Source: Opitutia bacterium
GTDB lineage: Bacteria > Verrucomicrobiota > Verrucomicrobiia > Opitutales > Opitutaceae
Assembly: GCA_947474365.1 (NCBI GenBank)
Contig: CANJIU010000019.1
Coordinates: forward strand, 53,832 to 117,831
Direction of reading: 5' to 3'
Length of the DNA stretch: 64,000 bases
Shown: positions 1 through 9,907 of the stretch, piece after piece
Position numbering within the stretch: the stretch's first letter is position 1
How the letters are laid out: every line of letters starts with the position of its first letter
Position numbers and translations under genes: made by a program
Notes under the pieces: model-generated
Databases searched by the model: none
Told to the model about the DNA's origin: nothing
Seen by the model: only the letters and a program-made list of their open reading frames with translations

Positions 1-115
1 CGCAGCGGTGAACGGTGGCGCAGCGTAGGCGGGGAACGCGGACGGCCCGTCCGCCCACTTCCCGCGTTTTGCCTTTGCGACCGCACCCGCCCGCCACAGT
101 CTCACGCCGCCCGTC

Positions 116-1432
116 ATGTCGCTTGAATTTTATCTAACCTTCCCCCGCATCTTCCGACTCGGCGCGATCCTCAGCCTCGCGCTTTCCCTTGCCGGCAACA
201 GTTCACTCTGCGTTGGCCAGTCGGCCTCTCCCGTCGATCTCGGGCTGCCGGTGCAAAAGGCCGCCGCGGCCGGATTTTCCGCGGAACGGCTGCAGCGGGC
301 GGAGAAGTTTTTGCAGAAAGAAATCGACGCGAACCGCTACGCCGGCGCGGTGTGGCTCGTGGCGCGCGACGGCCGGGTCGTCACCCACGGAGCGGCCGGG
401 ACGCGCGACCGCGAACGCCGCGAGACGATGACCGAGGACAGCGCTTTCAAAATCTATTCGATGACGAAGATCATCACTTCGGTCGCCGTCCTGTCGCTGC
501 TTGAGGAGGGCCGGTTCAATCTCGACGACAATGTCTCCCGTTATCTGCCCCGGCTGGGCAAGATGATGGTGCTCACTGGCGGCACCGTCGACGTGCCCCA
601 GTTGGTGGCGGCCAAACGCCCCATCACGATTCGCAACCTGCTTACGCACACCGCCGGGTTTGGCTACGACGTGCTCGGGCGCGATCAGGTGCTGCGCGGC
701 ATCTACCTGCGGGTGGAACTTTGGAAGAGCACTTCCCTCGACGACTTCGTGACCCGCGCGGCGCGACTGCCGCTGCAGCACCAGCCGGGTGAGAGTTGGA
801 ACTATGGGATCAACACCGACATTTTGGGCGCGCTGGTCGAGGCGGTCGCCGGGCAGCCGTTCGAGACGGTCCTGCGGGAGAGGATCTTCGGCCCGCTTGG
901 GATGACGGAGACGATGTTTCGTCCCCCACCTGCGATCAAATCGCGACTGGCAACGATCTATCAGCGCACGAAGGAGGGCGGATTGAAGGCGGAACAGCCG
1001 TTCGGCGTCGATTTCAACGATCTCACCGGGACATTTGCCAGCGGCGGCGGCGGACTTGTCTCCACGCTCCATGACTACGCGCGGTTCGCGCAGATGCTGG
1101 CCAACGGTGGCGAGCTCGACGGCGTCCGGGTATTGGGACGGAAAACCGTCGAACTCATGACGCGCAACCACATCGGCCACTTGAACCCGCATCCGGCCGG
1201 GGCGCCGGCTGGTTTTGGACTGGGAGTGCAGGTGGCGCCGGAGGCGGCGGATGCGGCCAAGGGTCTGTATTCGCCCGGCCAATTCGGCTGGAGCGGCGCG
1301 GCTTCGACTTATGTGACGATTGATCCGCGGGAGCGTGTGATCGTGCTGCTCCTGCAACAGCACCTGCCCAACAACGAGGATGGAATCCACCAGAAGTTCA
1401 CCAATCTGGTTTACCAGGCGTTGGTGAAGTGA
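116..1432 (+). CDS. Secreted serine hydrolase, class C beta-lactamase / family VIII esterase fold
   Basis: A 438-residue exported serine hydrolase. A hydrophobic N-terminal segment (about residues 12-35) looks like a signal peptide. The catalytic serine-lysine motif SMTK is at residues 115-118. The second motif region reads WNYGINTDILG, close to the Y-S-V-A-T-D-V-L-G form of family VIII esterases and unlike the YSN of true beta-lactamases. Near the C-terminus FGWSGAAST replaces the KTG motif, as in EstB-like esterases. I therefore expect ester or small amide hydrolysis in the periplasm, with resistance to beta-lactams unlikely. The ATG at 116 has no clear ribosome-binding site. The next gene starts 41 bp downstream on the same strand. 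The substrate cannot be told from sequence. Confidence 0.85.
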   Translation: MSLEFYLTFPRIFRLGAILSLALSLAGNSSLCVGQSASPVDLGLPVQKAAAAGFSAERLQRAEKFLQKEIDANRYAGAVWLVARDGRVVTHGAAGTRDRERRETMTEDSAFKIYSMTKIITSVAVLSLLEEGRFNLDDNVSRYLPRLGKMMVLTGGTVDVPQLVAAKRPITIRNLLTHTAGFGYDVLGRDQVLRGIYLRVELWKSTSLDDFVTRAARLPLQHQPGESWNYGINTDILGALVEAVAGQPFETVLRERIFGPLGMTETMFRPPPAIKSRLATIYQRTKEGGLKAEQPFGVDFNDLTGTFASGGGGLVSTLHDYARFAQMLANGGELDGVRVLGRKTVELMTRNHIGHLNPHPAGAPAGFGLGVQVAPEAADAAKGLYSPGQFGWSGAASTYVTIDPRERVIVLLLQQHLPNNEDGIHQKFTNLVYQALVK

Positions 1433-1473
1433 GGGCCGCGTCCATTGTTTTCCCACCCCAATAAAACACTCCG

Positions 1474-2457
1474 ATGATTACCAACGAACTCTTCGCCCAG
1501 GGGACAGTTATCCGCGAACCGGTCGGCACCGGATCCGGCTATTGGGTCGGTTGCCCGGGCGCGTTTTACGATGCGGCGGAAGACGCCTGGTACCTGACGT
1601 ACCGGATTCGACGGCCGCGCGGCGTGACGCCCGATCGCGGTGGTGAGGTGCGCATCGCGCGCTCGACCGACTTGGTGCGCTGGGATGACGTCGTTACCAT
1701 CGCGAAGCATCAGTATGACTCCGCGTCGATCGAGCGCAGTTGCCTGCACCGCGGACCCGACGGACTGTGGCGCTACTTTACGAGCTATGTGCATCCCTCC
1801 GACGGTCGCTGGTGCACGACGGTGCTCAAGGCGCCGACGGTGGCGCAGCTCGACCCGGCTCGCCGCGAGGTGATTTTCACCGGTCCGCCGCTCGGCCTGG
1901 AGGGCGTGAAAGATCCGTGGATCCTCGAGGTTGCCGGCGTCTATCACCTGTTTCTGAGCATCGCGACGCCGACGCCGCGGACGGCGGAGGGCTCGCACGC
2001 GACGCTGGACATTTTCAATACTGGTGAGTGCAAGTCGGCGACGGGCCTCGCCGTTTCGCGCGATCTCGACCAGTGGGAATGGCAGGGCGTCGTGCTCGCG
2101 CCGGAAGCGACGGGGTGGGACTGTTACTGCCGTCGGTTGAATTCGATCGTGCCGCTGCCCGCGGATGCGACGGGCGAGCGGTATCTGGCGTTCTACGACG
2201 GGAGCGCGAGCCATCTGGAAAATTACGAGGAGAAATGCGCACTGGCGGTTTCGGGCGATATGCGCCGCTGGCGGTCGCTTTCGCCGTTGGGACCGCGTTT
2301 CACGAGCCCGCATGCCTCGACTTCGCTGCGTTATCTCGACGCGAAGTTTGCACGCGGGAAGTGGCATCTCTTCTATGAGTTTGCCCGGCCCGACGGAGCT
2401 CACGACATGCGAGTCATCACCTGTTCGACGGCGGAACTAGCCGCGCTGGTGGGATAG
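1474..2457 (+). CDS. Five-bladed beta-propeller glycoside hydrolase-like protein
   Basis: A 327-residue protein without a signal peptide. Repeated blade-like segments with W-Y-L-T-Y and ST-D-L-V-R-W-D patterns resemble the five-bladed propeller families GH43, GH32 and GH130. Acidic residues that could act in catalysis occur in KDPWILE (about residue 148) and in the E-rich strand ENYEEKCALAV (about residue 250), but I cannot assign catalytic residues with confidence. The role is probably cytoplasmic hydrolysis or phosphorolysis of a plant or marine oligosaccharide. The ATG at 1474 follows the preceding hydrolase gene by 41 bp, so the two may be cotranscribed. Family membership is inferred from fold-like repeats, and a non-catalytic propeller is possible. 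Confidence 0.6.
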   Translation: MITNELFAQGTVIREPVGTGSGYWVGCPGAFYDAAEDAWYLTYRIRRPRGVTPDRGGEVRIARSTDLVRWDDVVTIAKHQYDSASIERSCLHRGPDGLWRYFTSYVHPSDGRWCTTVLKAPTVAQLDPARREVIFTGPPLGLEGVKDPWILEVAGVYHLFLSIATPTPRTAEGSHATLDIFNTGECKSATGLAVSRDLDQWEWQGVVLAPEATGWDCYCRRLNSIVPLPADATGERYLAFYDGSASHLENYEEKCALAVSGDMRRWRSLSPLGPRFTSPHASTSLRYLDAKFARGKWHLFYEFARPDGAHDMRVITCSTAELAALVG

Positions 2458-2548
2458 GCGCGCCACGGTCGAAAAAGGCTCCCAGTCCGACCACGAAATT
2501 CGGGCTCGATTGGCGCGGTCAGATGGATCTCTCTCGCACTCTCCCCCC

Positions 2549-3886
2549 ATGAAGACCTGTTCTGTCCTTTTGCTCGTCGCGTTGCTGGTCGTGACTCCTG
2601 CCGTCCGGGCGGCGGCCGCCCCCGAATTGCGCGATGTCGTCACCGCGAAGTTTGCCGCCGAGTATCCGTCACTCGAGGCGATCTACAAAAACCTCCACAC
2701 CAATCCCGAGCTGTCGTTCATGGAAACGAAGACCGCGGCGCTCGTCGCCAAGGAACTGCGGGCCCTCGGCGTTGAGGTTACGGAGAAGGTCGGCAACACG
2801 GGAGTCGTCGGCGTGCTCAAGAACGGACCGGGGCCCACCGTGCTGGTGCGCGCCGACATGGACGGCCTGCCGGTGAAGGAATTGACCGGCCTCCCGTGGG
2901 CGAGCACGACAGTCGGCAAGGATCTTTCCGGCAAAGAGCAGCCCACGATGCATGCGTGCGGACACGATCTGCATATCACGGGCCTCATTGGGACGGCCCG
3001 CACCCTCGTGGCGCTGAAAGATCAGTGGAAGGGCACGATCGTCTTCGTGGCCCAGCCTGCGGAGGAGATTGTCGCCGGCGCCCGGGCGATGCTGACCGAT
3101 GGACTTTACACGCGTTTCCCCAAACCGGACTACGCGCTGGCGCTGCATGTGTTCTCGTATCTGCCGGCCGGGATGGTGGGCTTCACCGAGGGGCCCACGT
3201 ATGCCAGCGTGCGATCGGTGGACATCACGGTACGGGGGGTGGGCGGCCATGGCTCGACGCCGCACGTGACGAAGGATCCGATCGTGATCGCGTCACAGCT
3301 GGTCGTCGCGCTGCAGACGATCGTGAGCCGGGAAATTCAACCCGGTACGCCCGCGGTGGTTACCGTCGGTGCGATCCACGGAGGCACGAAACGCAATATC
3401 ATCTCGGAGGAGGTGAAACTCGAACTCACCCTCCGGAGTTTCGATGACAAGGTCATGGATCAACTCGTGGCCGCGATCCGGCGGATCAGCGCAGGAATCG
3501 GGCAGACGGCGGGGGTGCCGGCGGACCGGATGCCAGTGGTGACGGTGCTCGAAGAGTCGGCGCAGGTGACCGTCAACAACCCGGCGCTGACGCAGCGGCT
3601 CGTCAATACGTTCAAGGCGTGGTTTCCTGCCGATCAGGTCAAGCCGCAGCCGCCCATCACCGGTGCGGAAGATTTTTCTGAATTCGGCCGTACGGTGCAC
3701 CGGGTGCCGACGTTCATCTGGACGGTCGGCGCGGCGGATCCAGAGAAATATGCGGCAGCGGTCCGCGAGGGCCGGGCGCTTGCCTCGAATCATTCGCCGA
3801 CGGCCCTGTTCGTGCCGGACCCGACCTTGCAGACGTGCGTGACTTCAATGTCGGCGGCGGTGCTCGATTTGCTCGGGAAAAAGTAG
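2549..3886 (+). CDS. Exported M20 family metallo-amidohydrolase
   Basis: A 445-residue zinc amidohydrolase of the M20 (hippurate / IAA-amino acid hydrolase) group. The ATG at 2549 is preferred over an upstream in-frame TTG at 2510 because a clean signal peptide (MKTCSVLLLVALLVV, cleavage near the AAAAPE region) begins there. Metal-binding motifs are visible: VRADMDGLPV, HACGHDLH, the catalytic glutamates in PAEEIVAGA, and the late histidine in NHSPTAL. The dimerisation domain lies between them (about residues 215-335). It should act in the periplasm, removing acyl groups from amino acids or peptides. The exact substrate is unknown. It stands in a same-strand series of hydrolase genes with about 90 bp upstream spacing. 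Confidence 0.87.
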   Translation: MKTCSVLLLVALLVVTPAVRAAAAPELRDVVTAKFAAEYPSLEAIYKNLHTNPELSFMETKTAALVAKELRALGVEVTEKVGNTGVVGVLKNGPGPTVLVRADMDGLPVKELTGLPWASTTVGKDLSGKEQPTMHACGHDLHITGLIGTARTLVALKDQWKGTIVFVAQPAEEIVAGARAMLTDGLYTRFPKPDYALALHVFSYLPAGMVGFTEGPTYASVRSVDITVRGVGGHGSTPHVTKDPIVIASQLVVALQTIVSREIQPGTPAVVTVGAIHGGTKRNIISEEVKLELTLRSFDDKVMDQLVAAIRRISAGIGQTAGVPADRMPVVTVLEESAQVTVNNPALTQRLVNTFKAWFPADQVKPQPPITGAEDFSEFGRTVHRVPTFIWTVGAADPEKYAAAVREGRALASNHSPTALFVPDPTLQTCVTSMSAAVLDLLGKK

Positions 3887-4011
3887 CCGATTCTGAACCA
3901 AAGGGGCGGCGTTGATCGCCGTCGACATCAGAGGGACGACGGCTTCAGCCTTCTGCGGTCTACTCGTCCCGCGAAGTGTCTCTCGACTCCGCTCCTGGCG
4001 TTTTCCCCCTC

Positions 4012-6537
4012 ATGAACGTTTTGTCTCCTTTCCGCTTGGTCACGTGTGCGGTGGTGGGTGCTGCCGTCGTGGCGGCCGCCGCCGCTGCTCCTGCTGATTC
4101 GAAGCCCGGCGCGAACACAGTTCGATTGGCGAAAAATGAAGCGGTGTCGTTGAGCGAACGAGTAGCGCCTTTCAAAGCCCTGCCTGGTTTTCTTCCGCTT
4201 TACTGGGACGAAAAAAAGGGTGAGTTGTGGCTGGAGGTCTCCCGGTTCGAAACGGACTTCCTGTACTTCACCTCGTTGCCCGGCGGGCTCGGATCCAACG
4301 ATGTTGGGCTCGACCGCGGGCAGCTTGGGACGCAGCGGTTGGTGCGCTTTATCCGTAGTGGTCCACGTCTCCTGCTCGTGCAGCAGAATCTCAGTTTTCG
4401 CGCCTCGGCGTCCGACGTCGCGGAACGCCGAACCGTGGAGGACTCGTTTGCGACGTCCGTCATCGCGGGCTTTGACGTGGCGACCGAAGAGACCGGGCGG
4501 GTTCTGGTGAATGCCACGGAGTTTTTCCTGCGCGATGCGCACGACGCCGCTGGGGCGCTGAAGCGGACCAAACAAGGCGCGTTCAAGCTTGATCCGAAGC
4601 GCAGCGCGTTTTCGCTGCCGGGCACCAAGAATTTTCCGCGCAACACCGAGGTGGAGGTGATGCTGACCTTTGCGGGCGAGGATCCCGGGGCGTTTGTGTC
4701 GGACGTGGCGCCGGATCCCCGTGCCGTGACGTTGCGGGAGCGACACTCCCTGGTCCAGCTGCCCGAACCGGGATATGCGCCGCGTGCCTTCGATCCGCGT
4801 GCGGGGTACATTGGCCGCAGCTACGCCGACTACTCCGCGCCGATCGGCGATGACTTGGAAAAGCGGTTCATTGTGCGGCATCGCCTGGAAAAGAAAAATC
4901 CGGCCGCGGCGCGCAGCGAACCGGTGCGACCGATCATCTACTATCTCGACGCAGGGACCCCGGAGCCGATTCGGAGCGCGTTGCTGGAAGGTGCCCGCTG
5001 GTGGAACGCCGCGTTCGAGGCCGCGGGATTTATCGATGCGTTCCGGGTCGAGATGCTCCCGCCCGAAGCGGACGCACAGGATGTGCGCTACAACACAATC
5101 CAATGGGTGCATCGCGCCACCCGGGGCTGGTCGTACGGGAATTCGGTCATCGATCCGCGCACGGGCGAAATCATCAAGGGGCACGTCACCCTCGGTTCGC
5201 TCCGGGTGCGGCAGGATTTCCTCATCGCGGAGGGGTTGCTCGCGCCCTACGAAAGGGAAAAACCACCGTCGGTGGAAATGGAGCGGATGGCGCTCGCGCG
5301 ACTGCGGCAGCTCTCGGCCCATGAGGTCGGCCACACCCTCGGGCTGGCCCACAATTACGTCGCCAGCGCCGCCAACCGCGCCTCCGTGATGGACTACCCG
5401 CATCCGTGGGTGCGCCTTCGCGCGGACCGTACGCTTGATCTTGATGACGCCTACGCCGCCGGTATTGGCGAATGGGACAAGGTGGCGATCGCTTGTGGCT
5501 ATTCGGTGTTCGCTCCCGGAACGAATGAAACCGCGGCGATGGACGCCCTGCTGCGGGCGGCGCGGGAGCGCGGCCTGAATTTTCTCTCGGACGCTGACGC
5601 GCGGCCGCCCGGGAGCGCGCACCCACTGGCCCATTTGTGGGACAGTGGAACGAATGCAACCGATGAACTGAATCGCATGCTCGACGTTCGTGCTGCCGCG
5701 CTGGCGCGTTTCGGCGAAAACGTGATCCGTCCCGGCCGGCCGCTCGCGATGCTGGAGGAGGCCCTGGTCCCGGTGTATCTGAGCCACCGTTACCAGGTCG
5801 AGGCGGCCGCCAAGCTCGTCGGTGGCTTGAATTACGCCTATGCGCTTCGTGGCGACGGCCAGCCGCCGCCGGTGCCAGTCACCGGCGCAGAGCAACTCCG
5901 GGCCCTTGAGGCGTTGTTGGCGACCCTTGCCCCGGCAGTGCTCCGGGTGCCGGACGCGCTGTTGGACGTGCTGCCGCCGCGGCCGATGGGATTTCCCGCC
6001 ACCCGCGAGAATTTCAGCGGGCGAACGGGTCTGGTGTTCGACGCGCTCGCGCCCGCCGAGGCGGCGGCGGACATGACGCTGTCGTTTTTGCTCCACCCGC
6101 AACGGGCGAGCCGGTTGGTCGTGCAGCACGCCCGTTCGCCGGCGCTGCCGGGACTGGAGCAGCTGCTGGCGCGGGTGTTGGACGTGACCTGGCGGCAGCC
6201 GGCCGGCGCCGACTATGAGGGCGAAATCCGGCGTGCGGTCGCGCAGGTGGCCTTGAATCGGCTCTTCACGCTCGCCGCTGGGAGCAGCACCGCGCCCCAG
6301 GCGGCGGCGCTCGTGACGGTGCACCTTTCCGGATTGCGCGACTGGCTGACGACCACGGCGGGGTCGCCGGGTATTGATTCGGCGCAAAAGGCCCACCTCG
6401 CCCATGGCGCCCGGAGAATCGCGCACTTTCTTGATCATCCCAGGGATTTTGCGCCATCGCCGGTGCCCGAGATTCCGCCTGGCCAGCCGATCGGGGCGAC
6501 TCTCCAGTGCGACTTTGATCCACCGCCGCGGCGATGA
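4012..6537 (+). CDS. Exported zinc-dependent metalloprotease (DUF5117/DUF4953 type)
   Basis: An 841-residue protein with a signal peptide when started at ATG 4012. An in-frame GTG at 3976 would put residues before the signal and is disfavoured. The extended zinc motif HEVGHTLGLAHN occupies residues 437-448 (HExxHxxGxxH, metzincin-like). The region before it has the FL(Y)FTSLPGG-LGSNDVGLDRGQ pattern typical of the DUF5117 domain, followed by the DUF4953 catalytic domain, and the length (about 830) matches this family, common in Bacteroidota and Verrucomicrobiota. It is likely a periplasmic or outer-membrane-associated protease. The specific substrate is unknown. The gene lies about 125 bp downstream of the M20 gene on the same strand. 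Confidence 0.85.
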   Translation: MNVLSPFRLVTCAVVGAAVVAAAAAAPADSKPGANTVRLAKNEAVSLSERVAPFKALPGFLPLYWDEKKGELWLEVSRFETDFLYFTSLPGGLGSNDVGLDRGQLGTQRLVRFIRSGPRLLLVQQNLSFRASASDVAERRTVEDSFATSVIAGFDVATEETGRVLVNATEFFLRDAHDAAGALKRTKQGAFKLDPKRSAFSLPGTKNFPRNTEVEVMLTFAGEDPGAFVSDVAPDPRAVTLRERHSLVQLPEPGYAPRAFDPRAGYIGRSYADYSAPIGDDLEKRFIVRHRLEKKNPAAARSEPVRPIIYYLDAGTPEPIRSALLEGARWWNAAFEAAGFIDAFRVEMLPPEADAQDVRYNTIQWVHRATRGWSYGNSVIDPRTGEIIKGHVTLGSLRVRQDFLIAEGLLAPYEREKPPSVEMERMALARLRQLSAHEVGHTLGLAHNYVASAANRASVMDYPHPWVRLRADRTLDLDDAYAAGIGEWDKVAIACGYSVFAPGTNETAAMDALLRAARERGLNFLSDADARPPGSAHPLAHLWDSGTNATDELNRMLDVRAAALARFGENVIRPGRPLAMLEEALVPVYLSHRYQVEAAAKLVGGLNYAYALRGDGQPPPVPVTGAEQLRALEALLATLAPAVLRVPDALLDVLPPRPMGFPATRENFSGRTGLVFDALAPAEAAADMTLSFLLHPQRASRLVVQHARSPALPGLEQLLARVLDVTWRQPAGADYEGEIRRAVAQVALNRLFTLAAGSSTAPQAAALVTVHLSGLRDWLTTTAGSPGIDSAQKAHLAHGARRIAHFLDHPRDFAPSPVPEIPPGQPIGATLQCDFDPPPRR

Positions 6538-6694
6538 GGAACGGACTCCGTCCCGGACAATGCGTTCTTCCGCCCAAAACCGCCCGCTGCGGGCTCGTGA
6601 CGGCGTTGTTTGCGGTCGGCCTTAAAATCTGACGATCACCGAGCCTTCGGCGTTGAGCCGGTCGGGGCAGTTGGGTTTGATCGGGACCTTCCCC

Positions 6695-9600
6695 ATGGCC
6701 AAGCCCACTCGTCTGCACCTCATGGCGGCGCTATTTTCGTGCCTCGTTTCCGCCGGCACCGCGTTCGCCGCAACTGCCCCCATCGAAGGCCTGCGCGAGG
6801 CATCGCCGCGGGTGCATGCGCTCGTCGGTGGTCGTATCGTCGTGTCACCGACGCAGACCCTCGCGAACGCCACCGTGATTGTGCGCGATGGGGTGATCGA
6901 ATCCGTGGGAGCGGGCGTGACCGTGCCGGCCGATGCCCGCGTGTGGGACTTGAAAGGGCGAACCGTGTATGCCGGTTTCCTTGAGAGTGAATCCAACCTG
7001 TTTCTGCCCGCGGCGTGGAAGTCGGGCGGCGGTGGAGCGCGTTCGACCGAGGAGTCGGACGCGTCACCGGCGGGTGATTCGGTCGCGGCCGCGACGCCCG
7101 AACCGGCGACCGGAGCGCGCTCGTGGAATCCGCGCGTGACACCAGAACGGCTGGCCCATCGCGCACTCAACGCCGACGAGGCGGGGGCGACGGCATTGCG
7201 GCGGCTGGGTTTTGCCGTGGCGCACGTGGTGCCTGGGCGCGGAGTGTTTCGCGGGCAGAGTGCTCTCGTGAGTCTGGGGTCCGGAGGCTTCAACCAGACC
7301 GTGGTTCGGACGACGGTGGCGCAACCCCTGGCGTTCGAGCACGGTGGTGGTGGCGGATATCCGGTCTCATTGATGGGGGTGACCGCGTTGCTGCGGCAGA
7401 CGCTGCTCGATGCGCAATGGTATGCCGATGTCCAAGAGCGGTACCGACAGGCAGGCGCCGGGGTGGCCCGGCCGGAAACAAACGATGCGCTCGCGGCGCT
7501 CCGCCCGGTGGTCCGGGGAGAGCAACCCGTGTGGTTCACGTTGCAGGACGAATTGGATACAGGCCGCGCGCTCCGGCTCGCAGACGAGTTCAAGCTAAAG
7601 CTCGTCCTGCGGGGCAGCGGCTACGAGTACCGGACGATGCGCGCGTTGCCGGCCGGAGTGGCGGTGGTGGTGCCGCTTAATTTTCCGGAGCCTCCGGAGG
7701 TGGAAAACGCGGACTTCGCGATCGACATCTCACTCGATCGGCTCGAGCACTGGGAACTGGCGCCCACGAATCCCGGCCGGCTGGCCGCGGCCAAAGTGCC
7801 GATTGCTTTGACGACATCGGGGCTGCGCCGATCGGAAACGGAGTTCTGGTCGCGCCTGCGGCTCGCGGTGCGGCGGGGCCTGGCTGCGGACGCGGCGCTG
7901 GCCGCGCTGACGACGACGCCCGCGGAAATTCTCGGGGTGTCGCGAACGCACGGCACGATTGCGGCGGGCAAGACGGCCAACCTGGTGGTCGCGCAAGGGG
8001 ATCTTTTTTCCGCCGACGATGCGGAAATCCAGCTCGTATGGGTCGATGGCGAACCCTTTGTGCAGGACGCATGGCGGCGGTTCGACGCCCGCGGCACCTG
8101 GCACGTGGCGTGGCAGGGCGCGCCGGAAAAGACGCCGGCGGAAATTAAGATCACCGGCCGATCCGCGTCGCGGTTGAAAGCGACCGCGGCTGGCTCGGAT
8201 GCGACGATCCGCAGCGAAGGGGACGTCTATACGCTCCTGGCGCCGGCAAAATGGTTTGATCTCAAGAGTGGCACGGTGCGGTTGTCGGGCCGAGTCGACG
8301 GTGGGGCGCTGGCCGGCACGGGCGAGTTACCGGATGGAACTGCGTTTCGCTGGCGGGCGGAACGGACGGCGCTGGCGCCGGAACCCGCGAAGCCGGCGGC
8401 GAAAAAATCCGAACCGCTGATTGCACGCCCCGGCGTGTATCCGGCGGGGGCGTATGGGCGGATGGGTCTGCCGGAGCAGCCGAAGCGTGTGCTGGTGCGC
8501 AATGCCACGATCTGGACGAGCGGACCGGCGGGAACGATGGAGCAGGCGGATCTGCTGGTGGAAGGCGGACGGGTTGTGCAAGTGGCGCGGGGCATTAAAC
8601 CGCCGGCGGATGCGCTCGTGATCGACGCAACGGGAAAACACGTTTCGGCCGGACTGATCGACTGCCACTCGCATCTCGCGATCGATCGCGGAGTCAACGA
8701 GGGGACCCATTCCGTTACTACGGAGGTCCGGGTGGGAGATGCGCTCGATCCGACGGACATCGGGATTTATCGAGTGCTGGCGGGCGGACTCACGACGGCG
8801 AATGCGCTGCACGGTTCGGCCAACGCGATGGGCGGGCAGAACCAGGTGATCAAACTGCGCTGGGGTGGCACGGCAGAGGAGTTGAAATTCGCGGGCGCGC
8901 CGCCGGGCGTGAAGTTTGCGTTGGGGGAAAACGTCACAAGCAAGAACAGTACGACGCGGTGGACGCGTTATCCGATCAGTCGGATGGGCGTGCGGGAGAT
9001 CATGCTCGATACGTTCACTCGCGCGCGGGACTACGAGCGCGACTGGGCCGAGCACAAGGCGGGGCGGACGACTCTTCCGCCGCGGCGTGATCTGCGGCTT
9101 GATGCGGCGCTCGAAATCCTGCGGGGCGAACGCCTCATCCACATTCATTCCTACCGGCAGGACGAAGTGCTCGCGTTCATCCGGCTGGCGCAGCAGCTGA
9201 AGCTGCCGGTCGCCACGTTTCAGCATATTCTCGAAGGCTACAAGGTGGCGGACCAGATCGCGGCGATTGGCGCCGGAGGTTCCTGTTTTGCCGACTGGTG
9301 GGCGTACAAGCTGGAGGTGACCGATGCGATCCCGTACGACGGGGCGCTGATGCGCGCCGCGGGGATCGTGGTGTCGTTTAATTCCGACAACGATGAACTG
9401 GCGCGCCATCTCAACACCGAGGCGGCGAAGGCTGTCAAGTACGGCGGCGTGCCGCCGGAGGAGGCGCTGAAGTTCGTCACGCTCAACCCGGCGAAGCAGC
9501 TGCGAATCGACGCGCGCGTGGGCTCGCTCGAACCTGGCAAGGATGCGGATTTCGTGATTTGGAACGCGCCGCCGCTCTCCGCCTATGCGCGAGTCGAGCA

Positions 9601-9907
9601 GACATGGATCGACGGTCGCCGGTATTTCGACGTGGACGACGATGCAAAGCTGCGCGCGGCCGCACTCACCGAGCGGGCGGCGTTGGTGCAGAAAATCCTG
9701 CCAGAACGGCAGCGGATTCTCGGTGGTGGACCGGCTGGCGCCGGAGGCGGGGCAGGGGAGGCGGGCGGAGACGAGGGTCCGCCCCGACCGGAGATTCTGC
9801 GAGTGCTTGACGCACTTGCCGCCGTGCACTCGGCCGGATGGCGGGCGCTGTATCACGACGGTGGCTCGGTGGACAATTGCAGCACCCACGAAGGAGGAGG
9901 CCGATGA
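6695..9907 (+). CDS. Two-domain exported amidohydrolase, N-terminal half degenerate
   Basis: A 1070-residue protein with a signal peptide at ATG 6695 (an upstream TTG at 6653 is unlikely). It contains two amidohydrolase-superfamily (TIM barrel) halves. The first, about residues 30-470, keeps the strand-rich flanks and the closing motif GTIAAGKTANLVV, but where HxH is expected it reads GFLESESNLFL, so it should not bind metal. A small beta-rich insert follows (about 475-560). The second half, about 590-1020, keeps LIDCHSHLAID, HIHSYRQDE, FQHILEG, NSDND and the closing GSLEPGKDADFVIW, so it is probably the active imidazolonepropionase-like domain. The stop codon overlaps the next start by ATGA at 9904-9907, implying translational coupling. 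Substrate unknown; a cyclic amide or dipeptide is plausible. Confidence 0.82.
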   Translation: MAKPTRLHLMAALFSCLVSAGTAFAATAPIEGLREASPRVHALVGGRIVVSPTQTLANATVIVRDGVIESVGAGVTVPADARVWDLKGRTVYAGFLESESNLFLPAAWKSGGGGARSTEESDASPAGDSVAAATPEPATGARSWNPRVTPERLAHRALNADEAGATALRRLGFAVAHVVPGRGVFRGQSALVSLGSGGFNQTVVRTTVAQPLAFEHGGGGGYPVSLMGVTALLRQTLLDAQWYADVQERYRQAGAGVARPETNDALAALRPVVRGEQPVWFTLQDELDTGRALRLADEFKLKLVLRGSGYEYRTMRALPAGVAVVVPLNFPEPPEVENADFAIDISLDRLEHWELAPTNPGRLAAAKVPIALTTSGLRRSETEFWSRLRLAVRRGLAADAALAALTTTPAEILGVSRTHGTIAAGKTANLVVAQGDLFSADDAEIQLVWVDGEPFVQDAWRRFDARGTWHVAWQGAPEKTPAEIKITGRSASRLKATAAGSDATIRSEGDVYTLLAPAKWFDLKSGTVRLSGRVDGGALAGTGELPDGTAFRWRAERTALAPEPAKPAAKKSEPLIARPGVYPAGAYGRMGLPEQPKRVLVRNATIWTSGPAGTMEQADLLVEGGRVVQVARGIKPPADALVIDATGKHVSAGLIDCHSHLAIDRGVNEGTHSVTTEVRVGDALDPTDIGIYRVLAGGLTTANALHGSANAMGGQNQVIKLRWGGTAEELKFAGAPPGVKFALGENVTSKNSTTRWTRYPISRMGVREIMLDTFTRARDYERDWAEHKAGRTTLPPRRDLRLDAALEILRGERLIHIHSYRQDEVLAFIRLAQQLKLPVATFQHILEGYKVADQIAAIGAGGSCFADWWAYKLEVTDAIPYDGALMRAAGIVVSFNSDNDELARHLNTEAAKAVKYGGVPPEEALKFVTLNPAKQLRIDARVGSLEPGKDADFVIWNAPPLSAYARVEQTWIDGRRYFDVDDDAKLRAAALTERAALVQKILPERQRILGGGPAGAGGGAGEAGGDEGPPRPEILRVLDALAAVHSAGWRALYHDGGSVDNCSTHEGGGR

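Noticed and set aside
3928..6438. Long open frame on the minus strand opposite the zinc protease
   Set aside because: Arginine/histidine-rich sequence with no family pattern; a by-product of high GC third positions in the real gene on the plus strand.
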